This document shows positions 1 to 7,218 of a DNA stretch of 64,000 nucleotides, piece by piece (position 1 is the stretch's first letter; each line of letters starts with the position of its first letter). Origin of the DNA: Vallitalea guaymasensis (GTDB lineage Bacteria; Bacillota; Clostridia; Lachnospirales; Vallitaleaceae); assembly GCF_018141425.1 (NCBI RefSeq), contig NZ_CP058561.1, positions 930,001-994,000 on the forward strand. Reading direction: 5' to 3'. Below the pieces are notes generated by a model, which saw only the letters and a program-made list of their open reading frames with translations, made no database searches and was not told the origin of the DNA. A program made the position numbers and the translations under genes.

Positions 1-769
1 ATATAGCATACCCTGATAAATTATTATTCAAGTAGAAGCTTCCTGCATATTCCGACTCATTGTCACTAAGATTTCCATATAGTAATTCTAGTAACTCTTT
101 AAATGTAATCTTAGTCTTTCTCATGAACCTCTTTACATTAGTAAGTAGAGTATTAATATCTTCTTTTAAAAGGTTATCTATATTGTCTCCTTCTAAGACA
201 TCTGCTTCTTCGTCAATATCTCCTTGAGTAATACCATAGAGTGATACTAACTCAGTTGTGTTGTTACAGATATGATTATAAGCTTCCTCTGATAGTCCTA
301 AATATTCTCTTGCAATAATATTATTGCTCTTATTACGTAATTCCTCATTACTATCTATAGAGAAGAGTTTATATAATTGTTCTTGTGTAATTTCCATATG
401 TGCTAAATAGTTTTTTATCTTCTCATGTTCTAGATTGAATGAAAGATTAATTGGATGTTTAGCTCCTTTTAATACCTCATAAGTATCTCCTTCTACTCTT
501 CCTTCCAATATTTCATTGACAATATCTAGATAAGGAACCATAGTAAAAGTATTCTCTTCGTCTAAAAGTATATGAAGAATATCTTCTCTTCTCATATTCC
601 ATAAGCTGCTATCGGCTTCTTCATCAAATTCATCTTCATATAATTGTAGTAAATCAGCTAAATAAGCTGCTGGTGATAGAACAGATCTGGCATCATCGCC
701 TTCTCTGAAATCTATTTCACCAAATATTTTTTCATAACTTGAAAAATCAGTATTGTTATCTTGACTCAT
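1..769 (-). CDS. Tc toxin A subunit-like protein, N-terminal part (runs off the left edge)
   Basis: The reading frame begins at an ATG at 767-769, eight bases after GAGAGGAG, and is open to the window edge, about 256 codons. After an acidic start (MSQDNNTDFSSYEKIFGE) it shows RSVLSPAAYLADLLQLYE, the hallmark motif of the TcA/VRP1 (SpvA-like) family, and then PYLDIVNEILEGR. TcA proteins form the pentameric, pore-forming, receptor-binding component of Tc toxins. Only the start of the helical shell region is visible here, so the full length and any pore domain cannot be judged. The gene lies 20 bases after a second frame that looks like the missing N-terminal helical bundle, so the usual single TcA chain appears to be made as two polypeptides. 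Family call is firm; target and role are inference. Confidence 0.8.
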   Translation of the reverse strand, partial: MSQDNNTDFSSYEKIFGEIDFREGDDARSVLSPAAYLADLLQLYEDEFDEEADSSLWNMRREDILHILLDEENTFTMVPYLDIVNEILEGRVEGDTYEVLKGAKHPINLSFNLEHEKIKNYLAHMEITQEQLYKLFSIDSNEELRNKSNNIIAREYLGLSEEAYNHICNNTTELVSLYGITQGDIDEEADVLEGDNIDNLLKEDINTLLTNVKRFMRKTKITFKELLELLYGNLSDNESEYAGSFYLNNNLSGYAI

Positions 770-789
770 TCTTTTACACTCCTCTCTTA

Positions 790-1233
790 TTATAATTGTT
801 GGCGAAATCTAGCAGCCTCAATATGAGGTTCATGGTTTTGCTTCAACCTCATGTATTTAACAGCAATTTGACTTCTCACCATTTGGGCATTGTGATACAT
901 GGCATTTGCTTCTTCTAAATCATTAAAGAGATGCCCGTACTCTTTTAAAAAGTGTTTCTTAGGTATGGATGCAATCTGCACTGCTGAATGTAGATTATTA
1001 TTAAGTAACTTCTTAATGACTGTAACTTCATCTTGACTTTCAGGTAATATCTTTAGTAATCGTTGCCAAGCTTTTAATAGAAGCATAAGCTGGTCTTTAT
1101 GTTTTTTTAGTCTGTCAAAACATAAGGTAGAAACCTCTTGTTCGTCCAACAAGTTCATAGTTCTTAAGCAAATATCAGGATTCTTAGCAAAGAACTGATC
1201 TAGATGCTTAAATTTCTCTTTTGAAAAATCCAT
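790..1233 (-). CDS. Helical N-terminal module of a split Tc toxin A protein
   Basis: A 147-residue, mostly helical protein. I chose the ATG at 1231-1233 because AGAGGTGA sits just before it; an upstream in-frame ATG at 1314 falls inside a terminator-like hairpin. The segment around residues 85-135 (LLNNNLHSAVQIASIPKKHF, then EEANAMYHNAQMVRS) resembles the helical repeat that precedes the SPAAYL motif in one-chain TcA/Tcd proteins. It ends at TAA, and the next frame restarts 20 bases later with its own ribosome site. That argues for a real gene fission and against a simple sequencing error. The two products probably assemble. Family assignment rests on motif memory and the neighbouring gene. 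Confidence 0.6.
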   Translation of the reverse strand: MDFSKEKFKHLDQFFAKNPDICLRTMNLLDEQEVSTLCFDRLKKHKDQLMLLLKAWQRLLKILPESQDEVTVIKKLLNNNLHSAVQIASIPKKHFLKEYGHLFNDLEEANAMYHNAQMVRSQIAVKYMRLKQNHEPHIEAARFRQQL

Positions 1234-1284
1234 TACTTTCACCTCTTTCTTTTTAATAACTGAATACAATGTTAAGTAAATATG

Positions 1285-1325
1285 AAAAAGCTCCTGTAAG
1301 GGCATTTGCCTCACAAGAGCTTTTT
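1285..1325. terminator. Terminator-like hairpin before the split TcA genes
   Basis: AAAAAGCTCCTGT pairs with ACAAGAGCTTTTT with one mismatch, and AGGC/GCCT pairs further in. Runs of T follow on both strands. On the minus strand it lies between the two tiny genes and the TcA pair, so it would end or attenuate transcription entering the toxin genes. Confidence 0.6.
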
Positions 1326-1482
1326 GCTATTGTATTACATCTTATATATTACATTATTATTGTCTTATTTGGTTCCTTAGTATTTCTTGTAATCGTGTTT
1401 GATGGTTCTGGTGATTGTCTTGTATGTGTAAAAATACCTATCAATTATATTAAATAATCAATAGGTACTAATACAGATTTCA

Positions 1483-1590
1483 TTATCCTTGTAAAACACT
1501 ATCATTCTGCTTTCCTTCATTAAGTTGATTTAAAAGTATATCCATACGTCTTTTTACTTCCATTTGATTCTCCCTACATAGCTTAATCAT
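1483..1590 (-). CDS. Small hypothetical protein, 35 aa
   Basis: A short frame (MIKLCRENQMEVKRR..., ending SVLQG) begins five bases after the preceding 48-residue gene, with no ribosome site of its own, so it could only be made by translational coupling. The sequence is charged and helical with no recognised motif. It sits in the transcript that runs away from the XRE regulator pair toward the TcA genes. It may be a minor gene or noncoding. Confidence 0.3.
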   Translation of the reverse strand: MIKLCRENQMEVKRRMDILLNQLNEGKQNDSVLQG

Positions 1591-1594
1591 ATTT

Positions 1595-1741
1595 TTATTT
1601 ATATAGAACATTATAGTTGTCTTTTTTATTATCATTATTTTTTATTAGTAAACCTTTAGTCATATTAAGAATTTCTAGTTTCTCTTCTTTATCAAGTTTT
1701 GACATGCATATTATTAATTCTTTAATTATTTGCCCATCCAT
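1595..1741 (-). CDS. Small hypothetical protein, 48 aa
   Basis: The ATG at 1739-1741 follows AAGGAG with seven bases between, and the frame is open for 48 codons. The middle (LDKEEKLEILNMTKGLLIKN) is an amphipathic helix resembling the C-terminal tail of XRE-type repressors, such as that of the divergent neighbour (NKRKQVLGYMHRLLE). It could be a small partner or antirepressor, which is inference. It is the first gene of the leftward transcript opposite the XRE pair. Confidence 0.5.
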   Translation of the reverse strand: MDGQIIKELIICMSKLDKEEKLEILNMTKGLLIKNNDNKKDNYNVLYK

Positions 1742-1824
1742 CGAACCACTCCTTTTTATTTGTTACAAACATTTTAACATTAGTATTTATTTGTTCCAAT
1801 ACTTTTAATGGCTGTTTTTTATTA

Positions 1825-1853
1825 TTGACAAACATTTATTGGTATTATATACT
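1825..1853 (+). promoter_or_regulatory. Sigma-A promoter of the XRE regulator pair
   Basis: TTGACA at 1825-1830, a 17-base spacer and TATACT at 1848-1853 form a near-perfect promoter. Transcription would start around 1860, only a few bases before the ribosome site GGAGGT at 1864. The element ACAAACATTT occurs at 1765 and again at 1829, overlapping the -35 box, and is a candidate operator for the XRE proteins. Confidence 0.75.
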
Positions 1854-1876
1854 ATTTCTAATGGGAGGTGGTCTCT

Positions 1877-2230
1877 ATTTCACGAATTAAAGAACTTAGA
1901 AAATTGTTAAATTTAACTCAAGAATCTTTTTCTAAGAAAATTAACATTAGTCAATCAAATTTATCCAATATTGAAAATGGTACCATAATGTTAACTGATA
2001 GAGTTAAAAATACTATATTCAAAGAATTTAATGTAAATCCTGATTGGTTTGAAACAGGACAAGGTAATGCATTTAATGATATTACCGAAGAACTCATCAA
2101 TAGACTATCCATTGAAAATTCTCTTGATGATATTGATAAAAACATAATATGTAATTTTATTAATTTGAATGATAATAAACGCAAGCAAGTTCTTGGCTAC
2201 ATGCATCGCCTCTTAGAAAAGAGTAGTTAA
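1877..2230 (+). CDS. XRE-family transcriptional regulator (tandem copy 1)
   Basis: A 117-codon Cro/CI-type regulator: helix-turn-helix at about residues 2-60 (SRIKELRKLLNLTQESFSKK, then ISQSNLSNIENG), followed by a helical C-terminal region ending VLGYMHRLLEKSS. The start is unusual. The only in-frame GTG (1868) overlaps the ribosome site, whereas an ATT at 1877 lies exactly seven bases after GGAGGT. That is the spacing seen for the ATG of the paralogue downstream and gives the same 117-residue length, so I place the start at ATT 1877. It probably controls its own promoter and the divergent small genes leading to the TcA pair. Confidence 0.85.
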   Translation: MSRIKELRKLLNLTQESFSKKINISQSNLSNIENGTIMLTDRVKNTIFKEFNVNPDWFETGQGNAFNDITEELINRLSIENSLDDIDKNIICNFINLNDNKRKQVLGYMHRLLEKSS

Positions 2231-2274
2231 TGTAAATATCATATAAATTCTATGTAATTATGGAGGTGTTAATT

Positions 2275-2628
2275 ATGCAATCACGTATAAAGGAACTTAG
2301 AAAGTTGCTTAAACTAAATCAAATAGACTTCGCCAAAAGAATTAATATGAGCCGCTCTAACCTAGCTAATATTGAGAATGGTACTGTTATGTTAACAACT
2401 CGAGTTAAGAATACCATTATTAAAGAATTTAATGTAAACGAAAATTGGTTTACTACTGGTGAAGGTATTATTTTTAATGATATAACTGATAGGCTTATTG
2501 ACGAGCTTGCTATGCAAAATTCTCTTGACGAAATTGATAAGCAAACAATTAGATACTTTCTTCAGTTAACTGACAGTCAACGAAAACAAGTTCTTGGTTA
2601 TATTCACCGATTGTTAGAAGAAAATTAG
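2275..2628 (+). CDS. XRE-family transcriptional regulator (tandem copy 2)
   Basis: A 117-residue paralogue of the gene 44 bases upstream, alike along its whole length (SRIKELRKLLKLNQIDFAKR; FNVNENWFTTGEG; QRKQVLGYIHRLLEEN). The ATG at 2275 follows GGAGGT with seven bases between; an earlier in-frame ATG at 2260 overlaps that site and is unlikely. The DNA-binding helix differs from copy 1 (MSRSNLANIENG against ISQSNLSNIENG), so target specificity may be close but not identical. Copies 1 and 2 form a two-gene operon that ends at the hairpin directly downstream. Confidence 0.9.
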   Translation: MQSRIKELRKLLKLNQIDFAKRINMSRSNLANIENGTVMLTTRVKNTIIKEFNVNENWFTTGEGIIFNDITDRLIDELAMQNSLDEIDKQTIRYFLQLTDSQRKQVLGYIHRLLEEN

Positions 2629-2640
2629 GTATATTTTAGA

Positions 2641-2667
2641 CTTGCAAATTTGCAAGCCTTTTTCTTT
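2641..2667 (+). terminator. Terminator of the XRE pair
   Basis: CTTGCAAA pairs perfectly with TTTGCAAG, followed by CCTTTTTCTTTC. It lies 12 bases after the stop codon of the second XRE gene. Confidence 0.8.
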
Positions 2668-2820
2668 CTAGGATACTTTTTCCTTAACTATGATTTACTA
2701 AGCTTTAATTATTGGAAATCTTAGATCTAATAAAATATAGAACTACTAGATACATCACTAATATTAATATAAACTTAAATATAATAATAACCAACATGTA
2801 TAAGAGTAGCATACATTTAG

Positions 2821-3330
2821 TTATAATTTGACACTATGAGTTCTTACAGAACTAATCATTTTATTCTCACTATCATATTTTATATTCTTTTTAACTCGCG
2901 ACAGCGCTTCTTTTCTTACTAATAATTTATGCGAATACTCTTTGTAGAGTAAGTCAAATACAGAGATAACTCGTCCTTCCTCTATATTTTTTATATCATG
3001 GTATTCTATGTACTTTATCAAGTCTCCAAGTTCATTTCCATTTTTGTAGAATGCATCTGTATCAGCGATAAGGATTAACTGATTTATTGCTCGAGAAACA
3101 GCTACATTAACCATTTGTGGGTCATTTACAAATGACATTTTTAAATTTATTTCTTTAGCATATTCTATTTGTAATCTGTAAGGGGAAACTAATCCAATAT
3201 CACTTAAATACTCATAGTGGAGTTCAATGTTATATTCACTTTCTTTTTTAATCAAATAATTAAGCTCTTCTAATTTTTTAATATGTTTTTCATTTTTTGA
3301 ATCCCTTATTTGGATTTTATTGTGAAAACA
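2821..3330 (-). pseudogene. C-terminal remnant of a superfamily 1 helicase
   Basis: The frame carries motifs typical of the last helicase motifs of Upf1/AAA_12-type SF1 enzymes: IGLVSPYRLQ, then VNVAVSRAINQLILIAD. Everything upstream (Walker A, Walker B and motif III) is missing. The frame is open upstream of the first ATG (3255) as far as a stop inside the hairpin at 3330-3377, and no ribosome site fits any start. It is therefore a 3' fragment about 170 codons long. The remaining part continues for about 75 residues after the helicase motif and may be a small accessory domain. It is a sign of gene loss in this accessory region. Confidence 0.65.
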
Positions 3331-3377
3331 AAAGAATAACGTATGTGGTAATTTTTACCACAACACGTTATTCTTTT
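3330..3377 (-). terminator. Long hairpin terminator
   Basis: AAAAGAATAACGT at 3330-3342 is the exact complement of ACGTTATTCTTTT at 3365-3377, and GTGGTAA/TTACCAC pairs inside. It would terminate the DUF1835 gene transcribed leftward from 4233. It also marks the break point of the helicase remnant. Confidence 0.7.
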
Positions 3378-3441
3378 ATTATCATTAACACAGAGTATAA
3401 ACTCTTTATTCCTCATTTTAATCAGTACTCGAGAATTTCAA

Positions 3442-4233
3442 TCACTTTTTTAAAATTCTTCTATACCCTAGCTCATTATCCTTTACTACATGTAACTCTC
3501 CTCTTGAAATCATGTTTTCTATGCGCTTAGCAATCCAATCATCACCAATACCAAATTGATATTTGCCAAGTACATTCCCTATAAGGTGTCCCATTATAAA
3601 CTGATCATCTGGAATTTCTTTACGGATATAATAATCGTAGAAGTCACTCGGTACACTTGTTAGTTTTCCGTTTATAACAACTCTAAGAGTAGCATTTTCA
3701 TCTTCTAATTTTCTCCATTTTGCCACCATTAATTGACGTTCAATTTGTGATATTTCAGATTCGAGATGAAGAAATTCACAAAACTTTTCTGCTCTTAATT
3801 CTCCCCAACTCAAATATTCTATAATCTTACCGTTATCATTTTGCACAATAGCGGGAAGTTTAATACCCGTTACCCTGCATTGAAAATTCTCTATTTGAGC
3901 CATCACAAAGTATAATCCACAGATAGAACAAGGTGCATTACTGTACCAAATACGGATATCCTCACCCCTTTGCGCACTGTCGATTAATATATTTAAATCT
4001 TTTACATACTTCTCCCACCAAATATCAAAGTTTTTAATATCATCAAAAGGAGATTTAAACATATCAAAAAGCAACTTTTTACGCTTTTTACTTACTACTC
4101 CTGATTTAATTTCTAGCATATCAAGACCAAAAATTGCAACAACATCCTTTGAATTATTACCTAATCCTTTGCCCTCTTTTTGCGCTACCTTCAAACAACC
4201 CTTTTCTGAATCACTAAAACAAACTTCAATCAT
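3442..4233 (-). CDS. DUF1835/DUF3658 domain protein
   Basis: A 263-residue soluble protein. Residues about 92-115 (DIRIWYSNAPCSICGLYFVM) match the conserved core of DUF1835, and the C-terminus (DDWIAKRIENMISRGELHVV) matches DUF3658. These two domains commonly occur together in Bacillota proteins of unknown function. There is no signal peptide or membrane segment. The gene stands alone, followed by the strong hairpin at 3330. Family call is good; function unknown. Confidence 0.8.
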   Translation of the reverse strand: MIEVCFSDSEKGCLKVAQKEGKGLGNNSKDVVAIFGLDMLEIKSGVVSKKRKKLLFDMFKSPFDDIKNFDIWWEKYVKDLNILIDSAQRGEDIRIWYSNAPCSICGLYFVMAQIENFQCRVTGIKLPAIVQNDNGKIIEYLSWGELRAEKFCEFLHLESEISQIERQLMVAKWRKLEDENATLRVVINGKLTSVPSDFYDYYIRKEIPDDQFIMGHLIGNVLGKYQFGIGDDWIAKRIENMISRGELHVVKDNELGYRRILKK

Positions 4234-4417
4234 TTCGACACCACCTATTCTATAGTATTTAATAAATGTTATACTTAATATATAAAAGAAAAGTTACTAT
4301 CACACAACAATTTCTATATTATATCGTATTTTATAAAGATATTGTTATAATCACAATTTGTTAATATATCTTATGCATATGGGCATATCTCAACACACTT
4401 TCTACAATGGGTATGGC

Positions 4418-4978
4418 TCACAGTAAACTAGCTCCTTCAGCATTTAATCTTTCTTCTTGATTGATTAAACCCTTAACTATAATATCTACATGTTCAGCAA
4501 ATTCAACTCCCAGATCTTCCCTTGTTTCTTCAAGATACGCACGATCTATAGCTTTTGCAAAAGCTTTATCCTTCATTTTTTTCTTAACTGACTTTGCCTT
4601 TAAACCTTCTAGGCGCGTTGGACGCATAAGTGCTATAGCAATAATAAAGCTAGACATCTGATCAACAGCACTTAACGCCTTACGTATAGTATTCGTACGC
4701 ATCTCCTTTTCATCTAATCCATGTGATAATACAGCATCAATAAAATCTTGATCCACACCTGCTGGTTCTAGGAGTTTAGGAGCCATTTGGGGATGTTCTT
4801 CTGGATATTTTTCAAAATCAATATCATGAAGAAGCCCTAAATTCCCCCAAAGTTCTACATCTTCTCCAAAATGTTTTGCATAAGCAATCATAGCTGCTTC
4901 AACAGCCAAACTATGACGGTATAGTTGTTCTGACTTTACATGATCTTTTAATAATTCTAAAGCTTCATTCCTATTCAT
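4418..4978 (-). CDS. HD-domain hydrolase
   Basis: A 186-residue metal-dependent phosphohydrolase-like protein of the HD superfamily. Visible metal-ligand motifs are the His near RHSLAVEAAM (residue about 22), the HD pair in GLLHDIDFEKYPEEHP (about 50-65) and the later LSHGLDE. These proteins often act on nucleotides or as signalling phosphohydrolases, but the substrate cannot be read from the sequence. It uses an ATG preceded by GATGGAGGAAT and stands alone between AT-rich spacers. Confidence 0.8.
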   Translation of the reverse strand: MNRNEALELLKDHVKSEQLYRHSLAVEAAMIAYAKHFGEDVELWGNLGLLHDIDFEKYPEEHPQMAPKLLEPAGVDQDFIDAVLSHGLDEKEMRTNTIRKALSAVDQMSSFIIAIALMRPTRLEGLKAKSVKKKMKDKAFAKAIDRAYLEETREDLGVEFAEHVDIIVKGLINQEERLNAEGASLL

Positions 4979-5019
4979 ATAATTCCTCCATCTTCACAAT
5001 GTGTATTATTTACTCTAAT

Positions 5020-5466
5020 CTACCTTTTAAGATTTTTCCAATCTTCTTCTAGATTATTAGTCATTTTAGAAAGAAGAACAGATATTATTTCTTTTTCCGA
5101 ATCATTAAATCCCTTAAAACAAATATCTATCTGCCTATTTTCTTCTTTAATGATTTTTTTATAGACTTCTTGCCCCTTATCAGTTGGATAAAGCAAAAAA
5201 GATCTAGCATCATTTTTATCTCTTTCTTTTGTAATAAATTCATTCTCTACTAATTTTTTTATACTCTTAGCAGTTCTTGTTTTATCAACTTTTAATATAT
5301 TGGAAAGAGTCATTTGATTAATACCTGGATTTTCACAAATTCTGATGATATAAATGAATTGACCTCTTTTTAATCCATATTTATTAAATTCTGACTCTAC
5401 TATAGCATGTATCGTTCTAGTTAAAGATCCTAATCTTCTAAGTATAAGATGCTTTGGATTACTCAT
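5020..5466 (-). CDS. MarR-family transcriptional regulator
   Basis: A 148-residue winged-helix protein. The recognition region is GINQMTLSNILKVDKTRTAKSIKKL, with the wing at ITKERDKNDARSFLLYPTDKG, a typical MarR layout with helical dimer arms at both ends. Its ATG overlaps the stop codon of the threonine aldolase gene (TAATG), so the two are translationally coupled. A long imperfect palindrome over the operon promoter (6532-6584) is the obvious autoregulatory operator. Confidence 0.9.
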   Translation of the reverse strand: MSNPKHLILRRLGSLTRTIHAIVESEFNKYGLKRGQFIYIIRICENPGINQMTLSNILKVDKTRTAKSIKKLVENEFITKERDKNDARSFLLYPTDKGQEVYKKIIKEENRQIDICFKGFNDSEKEIISVLLSKMTNNLEEDWKNLKR

Positions 5467-6503
5467 TATAAGCCTTTCTCCTTTAATTGGTTTACTCTAT
5501 TTAAGAATTCATCTACTTTTTCTATAGGTGTAGCCCAAGAAAAAACTAAACGAATACAACTATTTTCCTGATCTATAAAAGACCAAGTATGAAAAGCAAA
5601 ATCTTTTCTCAAATTTTCAATCATATTATTAGAAAATATAGGAAATATCTGATTTGTTGGTGATTCTACTAATAACTTAAATCCTATAGCTTTAAGATTT
5701 GATTGCACTTTTTGAGCTAAGTTTCTCCCATGTTTTGCTATATCTAAATATAAATTCTCTTCTAAAAGCGTTTCAAATTGAATTCCAAGTATTCGTCCCT
5801 TAGCCAGCATAGCACCTTTTTGCTTAAGCATATATCTAAAATCCAATTTAAAATCATCATTTGAAAATATAAGTGCTTCTCCTAAAAGGGCACCATTTTT
5901 TGTACCACCAAAAAAGAAGGCATCTGTGTACTTATTTATATCCTTAAGTGAAAGATGTGCTTCTGGTACAACTAATGCAGAAGAAAGTCTAGCCCCATCT
6001 AAATAAAGTAAAAGTCCATTTGATTTACAAAATTTATAAAGCGTCTTTAATTCCTCTTTTGTATAAATTGTTCCAAGCTCAGTAGGATTAGAAATATAAA
6101 CTACCCTAGGCTTTACTGCATATTCGAAACTATATTTCTTTAATACATGTTGGATTGAATCTGGTGATAATTTACCTTGTGAATTTTCTATAGTAATTAT
6201 CTTATGTCCAGTGGCTTCTATTGCTCCTGCTTCATGAGTAGCTATATGACCAGTTTTAGCTGATATGCATGCTTCATGAGGTCTAAGACAAGAGCTTATA
6301 GTCAAAAGATTGGTTTGTGTCCCACCTGAAATAAAATGCACATCAATAGAATAATCATCTGTAGCTTCTTTTAAAAGTTCTATTGCTCTTTTACAATGAG
6401 AATCCATACTATATCCGTCTTCTTGTACAAGATTAGTTGATACTAAGGCTTCTAAAATTTTATAATGTGCGCCTTCACTGTAATCATCTTTAAAACTATA
6501 CAT
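5466..6503 (-). CDS. Low-specificity threonine aldolase (PLP enzyme)
   Basis: A 345-residue fold-type I PLP enzyme of the threonine aldolase/beta-eliminating lyase family. It likely cleaves L-threonine or L-allo-threonine to glycine and acetaldehyde in the cytosol. Visible features are SGGTQTNLLTIS (PLP phosphate region, about 59-70), YLDGARLSSALV (Asp and Arg, about 167-178) and FFFGGTKNGALLGE with the PLP lysine at residue 202. Full length for the family. First gene of an operon with the overlapping marR gene; a good -35/-10 pair lies within the upstream palindrome. Relatives can act on other beta-hydroxy amino acids, so the substrate is not certain. Confidence 0.88.
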   Translation of the reverse strand: MYSFKDDYSEGAHYKILEALVSTNLVQEDGYSMDSHCKRAIELLKEATDDYSIDVHFISGGTQTNLLTISSCLRPHEACISAKTGHIATHEAGAIEATGHKIITIENSQGKLSPDSIQHVLKKYSFEYAVKPRVVYISNPTELGTIYTKEELKTLYKFCKSNGLLLYLDGARLSSALVVPEAHLSLKDINKYTDAFFFGGTKNGALLGEALIFSNDDFKLDFRYMLKQKGAMLAKGRILGIQFETLLEENLYLDIAKHGRNLAQKVQSNLKAIGFKLLVESPTNQIFPIFSNNMIENLRKDFAFHTWSFIDQENSCIRLVFSWATPIEKVDEFLNRVNQLKEKGL

Positions 6504-6531
6504 TCAAGAACCCCTTTCTTATATGAATATT

Positions 6532-6584
6532 AGTTGAAAGTTCTACTAATAAAATTTTACACCAAAATAGTAGAGTTTTCAACT
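6532..6584 (-). promoter_or_regulatory. Promoter and palindromic MarR-type operator of the aldolase operon
   Basis: AGTTGAAAGTTCTACTA (6532-6548) and TAGTAGAGTTTTCAACT (6568-6584) are inverted copies matching at 15 of 17 positions. On the minus strand TTGAAA, 17 bases, then TAAAAT forms a promoter, so one arm covers the -35 and the other lies past the -10. Binding of the operon's own MarR here would block transcription; that assignment is inference. Confidence 0.65.
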
Positions 6585-6654
6585 AAAATATTACTATATG
6601 TTCTAAAAGAACTTAGAAGTACCTTAAAATTAATATTCCTTCACCCATATAGTC

Positions 6655-6871
6655 CTAAATTAAATTTAATAGCAGCTTTATTTTCATATGACTATTCTCC
6701 AGTTCATAGGCCTTCTTCTTCTGATATATTATCTAAAATAAAGGAAAACATCCTTTGAAAATGATATAAGGAACAGCCAGTAGTTCTAGCTAAATGAATA
6801 TAATCATTATCACTAGTAATATTGTCTTCAATATAGTCTATTGCATTATTCATTTTTTCTAACCATTTCAT
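6655..6871 (-). pseudogene. AraC-family regulator, degenerate
   Basis: A good ribosome site (AAGGAGG) precedes the ATG at 6869-6871. The first 45 residues (MKWLEKMNNAIDYIEDNITS, then YIHLARTTGCSLYHFQRMFS) are the first helix-turn-helix of an AraC regulator. The frame then goes wrong after FSFI, and the family sequence YELENSHMK resumes in another frame before new stops. An internal deletion and frameshift have removed the second helix-turn-helix and any effector domain. Confidence 0.7.
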
Positions 6872-7088
6872 TCGCTTAACCTCCTTTGAATAAAAGAGTA
6901 ACATTATTATTGGTTATTAACTCGACTTTTCATGCACAGTATTGTCGGCAAAAATACTCCTAGTGTTTTTTACTAAAGATAGTCTTTAAATTTTAATCTT
7001 CATCTATTTCTAGCTCAATCTCTTGTAACAATCGTATAAATCTCTTCATTTAATTTAAATTTATTCCTTTGTGCTCTATCTTCAAAAA

Positions 7089-7165
7089 TTTGCCACCGAC
7101 TAAGTACTGACGATGGCAATAAGGTGGCAAATTAATGTTTTTTATTTCTATAATGACGATAAACC
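7089..7165. repeat. Direct repeat copy A (possible attachment site) next to the potassium island
   Basis: TTTGCCACCGACTAAGTACT begins a 77-base unit that recurs at 13261-13336 with only a few differences. Within it TTTGCCACC pairs with GGTGGCAAA, and a third copy of the GGTGGCA word (GATGGCA here) lies between. The two copies bracket the TrkH/KdpDE region; copy B directly follows an integrase remnant. It could be att-site DNA, or a dispersed terminator-like repeat, since it also lies downstream of trkH. Confidence 0.6.
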
Positions 7166-7218
7166 TTTATCAAAAATATACGTTTTTATTAAGCACAAAT
7201 ACAGCACTTTAATTAATT

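Noticed and set aside
770-792. Frameshift or assembly error splitting the TcA gene
   Set aside because: The second frame has its own ATG with a well-spaced GAGAGGAG, so a true split is more economical, though reads should be checked.
1269-1457. Open frame of 62 codons on the plus strand
   Set aside because: It runs through the hairpin at 1285-1325, has no ribosome site, and reads as random hydrophobic sequence from AT-rich DNA.
6534-6758. Plus-strand frame of 74 codons
   Set aside because: It lies opposite the decayed AraC gene and covers the aldolase operator; no start signal or family match.
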